Part shown: piece after piece, positions 53,939 through 63,952 of the stretch
Position numbering within the stretch: position 1 is the first letter of the stretch
Layout of the letters: each line of letters starts with the position of its first letter
Source: Pythium myriotylum
Lineage: Eukaryota > Oomycota > Peronosporomycetes > Pythiales > Pythiaceae
Reading direction: 5' to 3'
Length of the DNA: 64,000 nt
NCBI GenBank assembly: GCA_023091665.1
Contig: JALJCQ010000009.1
Coordinates: 1 to 64,000 of the forward strand
Position numbers and translations under genes: made by a program
The notes under the pieces: model-generated
What the model saw: the letters and a program-made list of their open reading frames with translations, nothing else
Database searches by the model: none
What the model was told of the DNA's origin: nothing

Positions 53939-54301
53939 TTACGCGTTCGTCGTGGGGGCAGGCGTTGGCGACGGCAATGGGATGCAGTGGTACTCCCAGA
54001 AGTCGTTCCAGCGGCATCCAGCAGCGTAGCAAGCAGCCTTGTTTTCTTTGCTGATGACCTTGAACAGAGGGCACTCGGTCATCGCGGGAGTTGGAGCAGG
54101 AGTTGGAGCAGGAGTCGGAGTTGGCTGGCCGGGGGATGGCGGAATGCAGTGGTACATCCAGTAGTCGTTCCAGACACAGCCTGCCGCGTAGCATGCAGCC
54201 TTGTTCTCATTGTTGAACTTGGTGAAGTTGGGGCAGTCAATGGCCTCGGTCGAGGCGATAGCGAGCGCAGCAACAGCGAGGATAGCAGCGACACGAGCCA
54301 T
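53939..54301 (-). CDS. Secreted cysteine-module protein K (2 modules, Trp subtype)
   Basis: 120 residues from ATG 54301. Signal peptide MARVAAILAVAALAIASTEA. Modules at 23-52 and 77-106 with spacing x13-x4-x9: one residue more before the last cysteine, and a WxYHC ending (VWNDYWMYHC, RWNDFWEYHC) in place of DFYPHC. The linker is a Pro/Thr run (PTPTPAPTPAPTPA). A third subtype of the family. Initiator at 54,359-54,379. Confidence 0.86.
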   Translation of the reverse strand: MARVAAILAVAALAIASTEAIDCPNFTKFNNENKAACYAAGCVWNDYWMYHCIPPSPGQPTPTPAPTPAPTPAMTECPLFKVISKENKAACYAAGCRWNDFWEYHCIPLPSPTPAPTTNA

Positions 54302-54358
54302 GATTGAGTAGGTGCTGCTTGGCTTGGTTGGGTAGAGGCAGGAGCTTGTGTGGAAGCT

Positions 54359-54379
54359 GGTGAATTGGAGAGTGCGTTC
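54359..54379 (-). promoter_or_regulatory. Oomycete-type initiator, gene K
   Basis: Minus strand cgcactctccaattcacc, 59-76 bases before the ATG. Confidence 0.55.
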
Positions 54380-55207
54380 GATTTGAGACGGAGGGCGGTT
54401 TCTTCGTGGTGGGTCGAGCATGCGTCTCATCTAGGCGGAGCTTTCGCACTTTGTGTGACACGTCGAGTGACTGCTTTCCAGATGCGGACAGCCTATTTCC
54501 GACAGGGATGGGTCAATTGGAAAGACTCTGATGACCATCTTGATGGGAGGAGCTTCATATTCTTGACAAATCAAGGGAAGATTCAACGCGCAGCTAGTGC
54601 TCTAGTCCTCGACATGAGATTGCGACTATCGATGACCACAATTCATTATGAAGTTGTGATAACCTCGTAGGGAAGATAGCAATCCATACCCCCCGTGCTT
54701 TTAAGGCTTTCTTGCTGCATTTTGATGACTTCTGGTTGTTTTTTTGTTGCCAACTCGACACTGAGATTTTGTCTCAACATTGCCGGTTCTGAACTGTCTT
54801 CACAGTTTCATCACCGGTCCGCGTGTTTTCATCACGTCCTTCAACCTAGGCACTCCAATGTCAAGAAGACATCTGCCATAGACTGAAGAGCGTTTACTCA
54901 GGGCTTTCCTTCCATATGTGTCATGACGATTACGACACTGTTGGAAAGTCAAATTTTGAATGGTCTCCCAGCCACTTGCGGACAGTCGAGTGAGCTGATT
55001 TTGTGCCTTATCCAATTGCTGCGATCCTACCACGTGTTATTACGTACGTCTGATCGCCGTAAAATACACCGTATCTTTGCTCAACCGTCTACAGTAATCA
55101 TTGCGCTTGATGGATGCCATGGAGCTTTCCCGACAGACCGCCCGTGACTCGACCGCTGGACGCCAGCACCTGTTGACTCGGTATCCTTCATCTGAAGTGT
55201 CAGCCAC
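54380..55207. other. Intergenic, nothing recognised
   Basis: About 830 bases with no supported gene. Confidence 0.35.
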
Positions 55208-55279
55208 ATATACTCAACATGATAGGATTCATATCGGTTGAACTCAATAGACTTCATTGCATCATCATATACTCAACAT
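55208..55279 (+). mobile_element. LINE copy i, 46 bp, with 13-bp target duplication
   Basis: Insert 55,221-55,266 (gataggattcatatcggttg, aactcaatagacttcattgc, atcatc) flanked by atatactcaacat (55,208-55,220 and 55,267-55,279). It is only the last 46 bases of the LINE. This defines the exact 3' end of the family: the tail is a short ATC run. Confidence 0.92.
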
Positions 55280-55811
55280 TATCGGAGTGTCGATTCCGCA
55301 ACAAATCCTCGCAGAGGATGGGAGTAATCCAAAACAAGCGTTTATTTGTCTTCGAAGATTCCGTTGAAGGCCACTTCGACGTTGAGGTCTTCCAGGTTGA
55401 GGATCGTTCAAGGTTGTTTTTGATTGCCTACACTGAAACTCGCGTTTTATCGAGAAGTCAGGCCCTAGACTGTGCTTGAGCGATACTATTCGGAGAAGTA
55501 TCTTTGAGGCTGTCAAAATGAAATTTGGCTTCCTTTTGTACATTTGGATCAGACGGACATAAGTAAACCAAAAAGAAGTCAAATACATTCCCCGCCAGGA
55601 TTCCACGAGCGAGTGGTCTATTAGCGAAGTGGATCTTCCCAAAATATCATCTGCTTCAAGATCCTTCAGGTTTGAGCTCCCAGATTCAGACAGGGGAAGG
55701 AATTTCGACTCAGAACGGGCTTTCCGACCTGTACCGCCGTTTGATCGGCAGAAGCGTAGTCAAAAGCATTTTCAGTAAGATCAGGCAGGAGGAAAAAAAA
55801 TGAACGATTGC
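55280..55811. other. Intergenic, orphan upstream box
   Basis: No gene recognised. 55,602-55,619 (tccacgagcgagtggtct) resembles box 2 of genes H and I, but no module gene follows on either side. Confidence 0.35.
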
Positions 55812-56536
55812 CACGTTCTGACTGGACGCGATGCTCATCGAAGAACTCCGCGCATCTTTCTGGACGCAGTTCACCCTGTCCACCCTCCCCCAGGAGGTTT
55901 CAACCCGACAAGACTGCGAGCACCTCCTATTCTTCGACGGTGGCATTCATGCCACCTCCGAGACGGCGGCCTTCGGAGCAGTCCTCGTCGAAGTCAACAC
56001 AACCTCAAGTGATGCCTCGATCGTCTGGACGAGCGCTGGCACGCTCGCCGCACCTAGCTCTACCCTTCACCAAGCGCTCTACAAAGGACTCATCGTCGGC
56101 CTCCGGGCTGCCCGAGAACGTCATCTCACCCAACTAGAAGTCATCGGCTGCAACGCACTTGTACTCAGGCAACTACGCGACCACCGACCCCCTCGCAATC
56201 GTGCACTAGCCAATCTTTACCTATCCGCACGTCAACTGGCCGACCTCACCGAAGTCTCGGCCTGGACCCGCCACCCAAGGGCCCACAACAAGATGGCCGG
56301 GCGTCTCGGCAAACTCGGTACAACACCGAGCGGAGAAACCCCCCTTGAACCCCTTCGTTCCCAAGACAGCCGGGCTGCCTTGTCGAACCTGCTCTACAAC
56401 GACCTTCGTCCATGGTGGCCCACTCGTGTCCACCATCCTGACACATAAAGGCCTGCATGTACAGCCCATCAAGCTATTAGGATTCACAGGATGAACTCAA
56501 TAGAATTCACTTGCATCATCATCACGTTCTGACTGG
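55812..56536 (+). mobile_element. LINE copy j, 697 bp, with 14-bp target duplication
   Basis: Insert 55,826-56,522 flanked by cacgttctgactgg (55,812-55,825 and 56,523-56,536). One open frame to 56,448 encodes the RNase H-like end: LLFFDGGIHATSETAAFGAV, LHQALYKGLIVGLRAA, VIGCNALVLRQLR, LYLSARQLADLTEVSAW, NDLRPWWPTR. The first Asp is kept (FDGG), but the Glu and second Asp positions are Ala and Cys. Confidence 0.92.
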
Positions 56537-57797
56537 TCGCTTGTCGTGTCTTTGTCCATCTGACAACAAAGCTGATCATCATCGCACTGCAATCTCATGG
56601 GCAGGGATTGCCTTGCACTAAGGGATCATCAACGCGTAATCAATACATCGAGCGATCGATGCAAACATTACTTCCCAACCCTGGTGAGCAGTTTCTTGCA
56701 CAACCTAGACGATCTGGAGTGAACACCAAGTTGCAAATTCGACAACGTTAGCCTCGCGCCAAACGAAATCCATTTCTTCACATGAGAGCTATCAACAGGA
56801 AAATCGAGAAAAAAGGAGAACGGTCGCAGACAATGCTCAAAAGCCAGTATTTGACCAGCAACGCTTGAGACAGTGCGCTTAACACTGACGCTCGTCAGCG
56901 AACGAGTCGGTCCTGTCCCTTCCAGGATCGAATCATGCCGATGGGTAAACATGGGTAGGGTTCGCCATCGACAGACTGTCTTCATTTGTGATGCCAACGA
57001 GATCACGATGACAGTGATTGGAGTTTCTGTGTGTCTCACGATACGATCTCTTCCGACGACGTGCGACCGCTTGCGATCATGCGCACCAAGTTTCGAGTTT
57101 CTGTCCTACATGATCCGATCGAGCGTCAGCTCATTCACTATGGCGACACCACGGGGAAGGAAAAGACCACGCGCCACTGGCGCATGGTCTTCTTCGTCCC
57201 ACCACCGCTGATAGCCCTGTTTTTGTGATTTGGGTCAGGCAGCCTCCTGGCTACGCACAACAGTCATTATCAGATTGAGGTCTCCTGGTAACCCGTAGGC
57301 CTGGCTATGCTTTCGTTGGCACAGCACGTAAACCAGATTGGCTTGCAGTATCCTGTACCTGTATGCGTACTGTATCCAGGGATCCGCGTTCTTCTTTGCG
57401 TAATGCCTCTAAAAAGATAGTCGCATGTACATTGCCTCTGGCTACCTCCACCGCATTGCAGGCTGAGCGATTTCGCGGCCCGAATACTGACTGGCCCGTT
57501 GCATTCGGCGCAGTTCTGCTAATCACGCAGCCCATAGTTGCGCTGCGCTCGATACTGGCTCTTACAGCGGGGCGTTGATAGCGAATGATGACCACCTCTG
57601 CCCGAGGTATGCCTCTATGAGGCGCTCGATCCGTGGGGAGGTGGACCTGGCTTTCGTGCGTTCATGGCAAGGATGGCAGCCGCATCCTCGTTACATCTCT
57701 GCACTCCCGCATACTACCGCGATGAGATGCAGCGCATATGGTACGATTGCAATTCGCGAAAGTCTGATGCTAGACCGGCATTTGATGGTCCTAGGAA
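56537..57797. other. Intergenic, nothing recognised
   Basis: 1.26 kb with several short frames (for example 56,873-57,211) and no supported gene. Confidence 0.35.
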
Positions 57798-58478
57798 TAC
57801 GTAACGTACCGCAGCAGATTATGAGCGACGTCAATTTATGAGCGCAAAAAGTGAGATTAGCCAATCAGCATCAATTATTCCTGAATAGGTATCAATGATT
57901 GGCGGAATGTTTGTGGCAGCAGTTTATGGCCCATTCCACCCAGAGCCACACGTTGCTTCGAGTCCAAGCGCCAGAGGAAGATGTGGACTCAGGAGGATTT
58001 CGAGGCGGCTGTAGCAGAGATGGATGCCAAGCCGCGCCAGCGCAAGACAGTCGACGTCAAGCGCCGCCTGCTGACAAACGACGACCTCGAAGCTTCCGAG
58101 TGCGAAGCTCATGCCTGGTGGGCTGGACCCCAGAAGCAGCTGACTTTCACCCTGTAGTTACTGAAACAATATATCTTTCGTTTGTTCCCACATGTTTTTT
58201 GTCCCGTCTATCACATAATGCTTCGAATAGTGATCTTCCGTGCGATTAGTGGCCCCGCCATAAACTGATGTCGGAAATAGCCGAATTTTCGACTTTCGAG
58301 GGCAGGTGTGGCAACTAACCTGCTTCACTAAGGGTTTGGATATCATCACGTTCTAGCCGCTTGTTTCAGCTATCCGGGCATGGTTTAACTGCCAAAATCT
58401 CTACCACCCGTGCAAAGTTACGGTCAAAAAGCTAAGGTACCCGATTTGCGCTCATAATCTGCTGCAGTACGTTATGTA
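57798..58478. mobile_element. Element with 30-bp inverted ends, unclassified
   Basis: 57,798-57,827 (tacgtaacgtaccgcagcag, attatgagcg) pairs with 58,449-58,478 at 28 of 30 positions. The 680-bp span looks like a small inverted-repeat DNA element. A 58-codon frame at 57,981-58,157 (MWTQEDFEAAVAEMDAKPRQ ... LLTNDDLEASECEAHAWWAG) has protein-like composition. I cannot name the family and did not find a target duplication. Confidence 0.5.
57981..58157 (+). CDS. Small unassigned ORF inside the inverted-repeat element
   Basis: 58 residues from ATG 57981 to TAG 58157, with charged, helix-like composition (EDFEAAVAEMDAKPRQRKTV, LLTNDDLEASE) and a Trp-Trp near the end. It could be the remainder of a longer transposon protein, since the frame is open a little further upstream (CFESKRQRK). 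Function unknown. Confidence 0.3.
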   Translation: MWTQEDFEAAVAEMDAKPRQRKTVDVKRRLLTNDDLEASECEAHAWWAGPQKQLTFTL

Positions 58479-58938
58479 GCCCTCCCTTGAACACTGCGTT
58501 TGATATCCATGCCAATATTGGCCGCGAGGTTGACCACTTGACTTAGGCGCGGAGGTAAGGCGTCCAAGTGCGAACTTGGATCCTATCCGCTATCCCTTGG
58601 GTTTCCCCATGGAGTGGCTGGGGGGGGGGGGGACGGATATCAGTAGCATTACATCTGCCCAGGATGAAGACACTGTCGCTCTCCACGTCGATCTGCCAGC
58701 CAGTCCTGTTTTGAGGAATTCGGCTTGGCTGTTTGTGGTGTTGCGGCCCGCGTAGGACACCCAAGACGAAAAAAGGCTCCATACGGACGACGTGGTGTCA
58801 CTCAGACGTATGCGTCGGTGTCAAGTTTGCGATATCAATTTCGCACTGAGAAAACAAATTAATAACATCCATCGTCTAAACGAAGCGATTCATGGTGGAT
58901 CTCGATGCTATTTGCTGTGTAAATGCCATGCAATGGAT
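58479..58938. other. Intergenic with a G13 tract
   Basis: G13 at 58,620-58,632. No supported gene. Confidence 0.45.
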
Positions 58939-59010
58939 ACACGGTCTATGGCGATGATGATGAAGGTGAAGTCTATTGAGCGCAATAAACGTACCCTAAC
59001 ACACGGTCTA
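58939..59010 (-). mobile_element. LINE copy l, about 50 bp, at the 3' end of gene L
   Basis: LINE tail on the minus strand (gttagggtacgtttattgcg, ctcaatagacttcacc, atcatcatc) between acacggtcta at 58,939-58,948 and again at 59,001-59,010 (the duplication runs on with one mismatch). It sits 17 bases after the stop of gene L, so it must have split that gene's 3' untranslated region. Confidence 0.8.
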
Positions 59011-59027
59011 CGGGTGCAATGCCTCCA

Positions 59028-59408
59028 CTAACGCATTGAATGCTCCTCGTGCTTGGGCACACAGTGCGGCGAGACGTCCTGCCACTGGCACCCGAGCGCC
59101 GCACACGCGATGATGTTGTAGTCGTTGACGTAGTCGAAGGGCGGACAGACGGTCGGCACGGGCGTCGGCTTGGCCGTCGTGACGACGGGCGCTGGCGCCG
59201 GTACCACCGCGGGCGGTGCGGCCTCGGTGCAGTACGGGTAGAAGTCGGAGACTCGGCAGCCGGCGACGGAGGTGCAGGCGGCCTTGTTGGCGGCCGTGAC
59301 TTGTTGGAAGATGGGGCACTTGGCGGCTTGCGTGGTGGGGGAGGAGGAGGCGAGGACGGCGATGAGGACGGTGGCGGTGGTGACGGAAGCGGATGCGATG
59401 CGGACCAT
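59028..59408 (-). CDS. Secreted cysteine-module protein L (2 modules)
   Basis: 126 residues from ATG 59408. Signal peptide MVRIASASVTTATVLIAVLA, probably cut after TTQA. Module 1 at 31-60 has an extra residue in the middle gap (x13-x5-x8, TSVAGCRVSDFYPYC); module 2 at 88-116 is x13-x4-x8 with GCQWQDVSPHC. The linker is Ala/Pro/Val-rich. The most divergent member. Hemmed in by LINE tail l just after its stop and LINE copy k 150 bp upstream of its ATG. Confidence 0.83.
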   Translation of the reverse strand: MVRIASASVTTATVLIAVLASSSPTTQAAKCPIFQQVTAANKAACTSVAGCRVSDFYPYCTEAAPPAVVPAPAPVVTTAKPTPVPTVCPPFDYVNDYNIIACAALGCQWQDVSPHCVPKHEEHSMR

Positions 59409-59477
59409 GGCGTTTCAGATTGGGGAGTGGTGTTTGTTGCTTGGGTAGTGGCTTGCTGTGGAGCTTGTGGTTGTCGC

Positions 59478-59497
59478 GGCGAATTGGAGTATGATCG
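59478..59497 (-). promoter_or_regulatory. Oomycete-type initiator, gene L
   Basis: Minus strand cgatcatactccaattcgcc, 70-89 bases before the ATG; farther out than in the other genes. Confidence 0.5.
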
Positions 59498-59559
59498 ATG
59501 TTGTTGTACTCCTGCGTATCGGGTGCTTGGAGCTCGCTCCTGATAAGAATCTCGTCCGC

Positions 59560-60395
59560 TCATCGTCCATTGTCAGGTGTGGTCGCCGAATCAAGCCACC
59601 GTTCTCCACGACGCTGACTGTCAAAGTATCCTCCGGGTACTCGGCTCGCGACTCGCCACAACCCCTGACTGCTCCCAACATGAGGCGGTCCTGGTCGAAG
59701 AACTCCGGGAAAGCCTCGGCGCCCGGCTTACAGTCCCACCGGCCCTCACTACAGAAGGCCCCCTCGCTCAGACCTGCGACCATCTTCTCTTCTTCGACGG
59801 TGTGTCTCGCGGCTCCCTGGAGACGGCTTCATCAGGAGCCGTCATCGTCGCAGCGACGAAACATGCAGGCGTGGTCTCGATCGTCTGGACGTCTGGTATC
59901 AAACACCAGACCCAAACCACCTCCCTACAAGCGGCCTACAAAGGGTTGATCGCGGGACTCCACGCTGCCCGTTCCTGCAAGCTTGCCCGTCTGGAAGTAG
60001 TCGGGCATAATGATTCTCAAGCAACTACGTGATCACAGGCCTCCACGCGCCTCCGCGCTAGGCGGTCTATACCGACAAGCACGCAAACCCGCAGATCTTA
60101 TCGGCGTTTCAAAGTGGACCCACCACACGAGAAACCACAACAGGATGGCACGGAAACTCGCCGAGCACAGCACCGTGTCGAGCGAGGAGCCCTCCATCAC
60201 CCACTTCAATTCCCAAGCTGGCGTCGCTAGATTGTCGAATTTGCTTCATAATGACCTGCGTCCATGGTGGCCCTCCCAAAGCTCTCCAGTTGACAACTAG
60301 CAGGCCTACATGTACAAGCCCCAAAGCTATTAGGATTCACAGGATGAACTCAATAGACTTCAATTGCATCATCATCATCATCATCGTCCATTGTC
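59560..60395 (+). mobile_element. LINE copy k, 806 bp, with about 15-bp target duplication
   Basis: Insert 59,575-60,380 flanked by tcatcgtccattgtc (59,560-59,574 and 60,381-60,395); the first bases may belong to the ATC tail. It encodes LLFFDGVSRGSLETASSGAV, TSLQAAYKGLIAGLHAA, then after a one-base shift near 60,010 MILKQLRDHRPPRASALGGL, WTHHTRNHNRMARKLAEH, NLLHNDLRPWWPS. The tail carries an extended (ATC)n run. It is close to copy j. Confidence 0.9.
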
Positions 60396-60960
60396 GACCA
60401 CACAAGCGACTTCGCGGATCGCTGTAGACCCTCATGGTCGTGATCTGTCGTGAAGGTAGTCATGCAAGGTTTTCGCTGATCATTTCGCTGTCTACGACGA
60501 TTGATGAGTCCGAACTCGTTCGGCTGCTGTTCATAGCTGGATGTTTCGGCGAGCGGTGGGTTGGGTCTTTGTTCAGTGACTGGATACTGGACTTAGACCC
60601 CAAGTGCAGTTGGCACTACGTTTGATTTGAGTGTGGGTGATCGCCGTGGCGTCGCAATATTGAACGACAGGCGATGATGAGTTGCCTAGCTTCTGACTTT
60701 CGCATGCGGTTGCAATCGCTCCATGTGCATGAAGTTCATCGACTGTCCGTGAGGAGTTTGTCTTGGGCTTGGATACTTCCATTCTGCTTAGCACGCTTTT
60801 CGTGAGGAAGGCGAAGAATACAGCACCGAGTTGGTCGCCGACTCACACTCCTTTGCAGCGAGCATGAGGTTGTCCAGAGTGTGCATCGGCTTCGAAGAAT
60901 GGTATCTTCTTTGTCTATTTAACGAGTTCCTGTGACACTGCGACACTCATCCGATCGAGG
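60396..60960. other. Intergenic, nothing recognised
   Basis: About 560 bases before the DIRS-like element; its left end is not defined. Confidence 0.3.
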
Positions 60961-61209
60961 AAGGCGAAGATGGACCTACAGGTGCCAAGAGCCCTGGATC
61001 AAATTTACAGTCAGTCGGTCAGGCTGACTGTTGTTTCTCCGACTCCCGCAACCGATGGAACGGACACGGTGTGTCAAGTCTGGTTTCCACTTGCTCTCGA
61101 TGCTCGTCAGGGGCAAGATGATGTATTGAGGCCTTGCTCATCGTGGGCGTGGTGAACGGCCCCACGTATGAATGGTTCCTGCGGATGCGATGGGCGAGGA
61201 GGAGGATAC

Positions 61210-62238
61210 TCACACCATCCGTCGTGACATGTCGATAGTGGCTGCTGCCGATTGCACCGGGTAGTCTTCATAGCACCGTGACATCCACCTTCCGAGCAGA
61301 TTAATCGACAGGCTGTCGGCTCGGCCGTTGAGCAGCGCCGTCGCTCCGCCGATTCGGATCGAGTGAGTAGCGTAGTTTGACGTCGGGACGCCGGCCGATC
61401 GAGCTGCCTTCTTGAGCGCATCTGACACCTCGTTGGAATTCACGTCGACACACAGGTGCCGACTGGAAGTGGCTGAGCGCCCCATACTCTTTCTTGCTTT
61501 CATGATGTGTCGTAGCGCTACCACTGGGCAGAGCGTTTGGTCGCCGGACGCGTGCATTGTCCTCCACGCACCACGGCCGTACTGGTCGTTCTTGGCACCT
61601 TCTAAACCGATCATGACGGCGGTTGCGTTAATCGAAGGTACCGTCCTTCCTCGTGCATCTGTGAACGCCACGTTCTTGTTCTTGAGACAGTAGAATGACC
61701 TTTTGCCGTCGATGATGAGATATTCGGATCTGCGTAATAGAAAGAAGTAGCCAAGGAGCACGCTGCCCCACAATAGGCGCTGCCGTGGAACACGGAGGTC
61801 GAGTGTGCGAAGCAGAATGCGCAGGAACGCGGGCGTCACTGGCTGCTTCTTACGTGCATGGCCCGACATGCGTTGAATGCCGCGGAGGAGGATGTGCATT
61901 CTGGGTGATGGCACGATCGTATCACCTTGGTAGCGCTTGTGGAACCACAGGATACTGGCGAGTTTGAGCTTGATGGTCGAGTATTGGTTTCCGCGACCAC
62001 TGTTGTTCCAACCATGACGCCACAAGTAGATAATGAAGTAGCATAGGCGGCGGCACGACGACTTGTTGGAGCCACGGAGCCACTCAGACCACTTCATATG
62101 TCGCGCGAACTTGACCCATTGGCGCCAGTTAGAGGTGTACTTGATGTGGGAAGAGTCGGCCAAAGCGTGCCGGCGCAGCATGCTGCCCACGCGGTGGAGA
62201 GATCGTCGAAGGGTGGTTGGATCGGAACCTGTAGCCAA
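61210..62238 (-). CDS. DIRS-like tyrosine recombinase
   Basis: 342 residues. It would join the circular DNA copy of the element to the genome through a phosphotyrosine link. An N-terminal SAM-like helical part (KYTSNWRQWVKFARHMKWSE; RGIQRMSGHARKKQPVTPAF) precedes the catalytic domain. Visible catalytic residues: Arg in YFFLLRRSEYLI, His-x-x-Arg in THSIRIGGATALL, the later GRWMS, and tyrosine in CYEDYP. The frame is unbroken. It overlaps the end of the RT-RH ORF in another frame. Confidence 0.87.
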   Translation of the reverse strand: MATGSDPTTLRRSLHRVGSMLRRHALADSSHIKYTSNWRQWVKFARHMKWSEWLRGSNKSSCRRLCYFIIYLWRHGWNNSGRGNQYSTIKLKLASILWFHKRYQGDTIVPSPRMHILLRGIQRMSGHARKKQPVTPAFLRILLRTLDLRVPRQRLLWGSVLLGYFFLLRRSEYLIIDGKRSFYCLKNKNVAFTDARGRTVPSINATAVMIGLEGAKNDQYGRGAWRTMHASGDQTLCPVVALRHIMKARKSMGRSATSSRHLCVDVNSNEVSDALKKAARSAGVPTSNYATHSIRIGGATALLNGRADSLSINLLGRWMSRCYEDYPVQSAAATIDMSRRMV

Positions 62239-63952
62239 CCATCAGATAAGTGAGACCACGTAGACCATAGAGAGTGCGTACACTCCCACGCGCGGGACCC
62301 GGCATCGGCCATCACGTTAATGTTCCCGGCGATGTGCTCGGCCACGAATGACAGATGAAACTGGAATTCGGCGACGGACAATAAGCGGAGGAGTATCTGA
62401 GCACGTGGGTGGCGACTGGCGCGGTAATTGGTCCATGACACCGCGCTACTGTTGTCGATGTGGAAACAGATCGTGCACGGGCCACTGCTCCGTGACAATT
62501 GACGCCACGACGGACCCAAAAGAACTGCGGCCAATACTGCACTCTCCAATTCACGAACGTTGATGGAATAGGAGTACTCGGGCGAGACGATCATGTTCAT
62601 TTCGGATTCGGTAAACTTGCGTCGGATGTAGCGCTTGGTAGCCGGGTCGAGGACACATAGGTCCGCGTTCGATGCGTCCATGTACACGTGGAATGAGGGA
62701 TCGACCTGTGTAGCCAGTTGCGACACTGTGATGCCATTGAATCGTGTCGGATTGGAAAGAATAAAGAGAAACAGTCGAAGAACGTCCATGGCATCAATCG
62801 GCACGCGGCGGCGGCCTTGTCGAAATGAGTTGGCAAACTGTTGGAGTCGTTGATAGAATGCACGAGCAGGGGGAAAACACACAACCACGTGACGAAGCAC
62901 ACCGAGTAACGAGTCGACATGAGCGCGGGAGACGGCGTTGGAATTGATGGCGGCGGTCACTAGACGAACTGCTTTGTCAAGTTTGTGTTGCGGGATGGAC
63001 ACCGTACCGTGACTAGTATCCCAGAGTAAGCCTAATGCCTTGCACCGGTTGCTCCAGCGGGTGAACTTGCGCTCGTTGACAGCCGTCGGGCCTAGCACAG
63101 TAATCATCGCCCTTCGTAGTGCTAAGTCAGCATCATGGCATCGTGCACCAGTGTTTATCTCAACGCAGGCGTGATCGTCGCACCAGACGTTGCCGACGAA
63201 GTTGCTCGAGTCGGCGGACGATTCAGCGGCTGGTTGAGATGATTCGTACAACTGATGGATGAGAGTGCCCGCCAGCGAGTAGAAGGCAGGAGATCCACAC
63301 CAACCAAACCCACACGACAAATCAACCACAACGTACCCGTCGAAACGAAATGAAAACATATGAGCCGCGTTGGCGTTGATCGGAACGTGGCGAAATGCTC
63401 CAGACACGTCGCCGAGCATCATCATGACCGCAGCGTGGGGGTCTTTTTGTCGTAGTTCGTGCACACGGCAAGCAATGTCGGCCGGTGGGTTGTACGTAAT
63501 CGTTGGGAACAACTCCCTGATGTGAAATCGTTCACGGATGCCCCATCAGGGAACGAATAGTCGTTGATGACCCGAACGTCAACACCGTCATCTGAGGTTT
63601 TCTCCACTGCACCGATCGGACTGATGAAGATCTCAGGCCATTGCAGGAGTAGTGATTCTTCGACGATGAGATTTCGACCGTCACGTGCACCTTTGCGAAT
63701 ATGTTTTCGTACTAGAGCTTCATGCCGTTGAGCGGAACCGTGGTTTGGTGGTCGATGTGATTGCACTACCGGCTTTGTTGGCAACCATTCCGGGCACACA
63801 CCGTGCTCAACGATTTGGTTCCACTGGAGCAGCGACAATTTGTCGACACCATCGATGTGACGACGGATTTGGTGAAGGTGCTTGTTGGGTCGCGGATCCT
63901 CGGTGTAACGGGGTACAAGGTTACACAAGTAGGTTAGGTTGTGTAGGTACAT
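62094..63952 (-). CDS. DIRS-like RT-RNase H, one frameshift
   Basis: The upstream frame (63,952-about 63,515) has the early RT blocks EESLLLQWPEIFISPIGAVE and VRVINDYSFPDGASVND. The frame then shifts near 63,512 and goes on with FPTITYNPPADIACRVHELR, LGDVSGAFRHVPINA, SCGFGWCGSPAFYSL and VWCDDHACVEI (the RT catalytic site, CDD). RNase H follows: VYMDASNADLCVLD, ELESAVLAAVLL, FHIDNSSAVSW and GNINVMADAGSR. The 5' end of the coding region may lie further right. It copies the element RNA into DNA. One shift makes it a pseudogene unless the base is an error. Confidence 0.85.
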
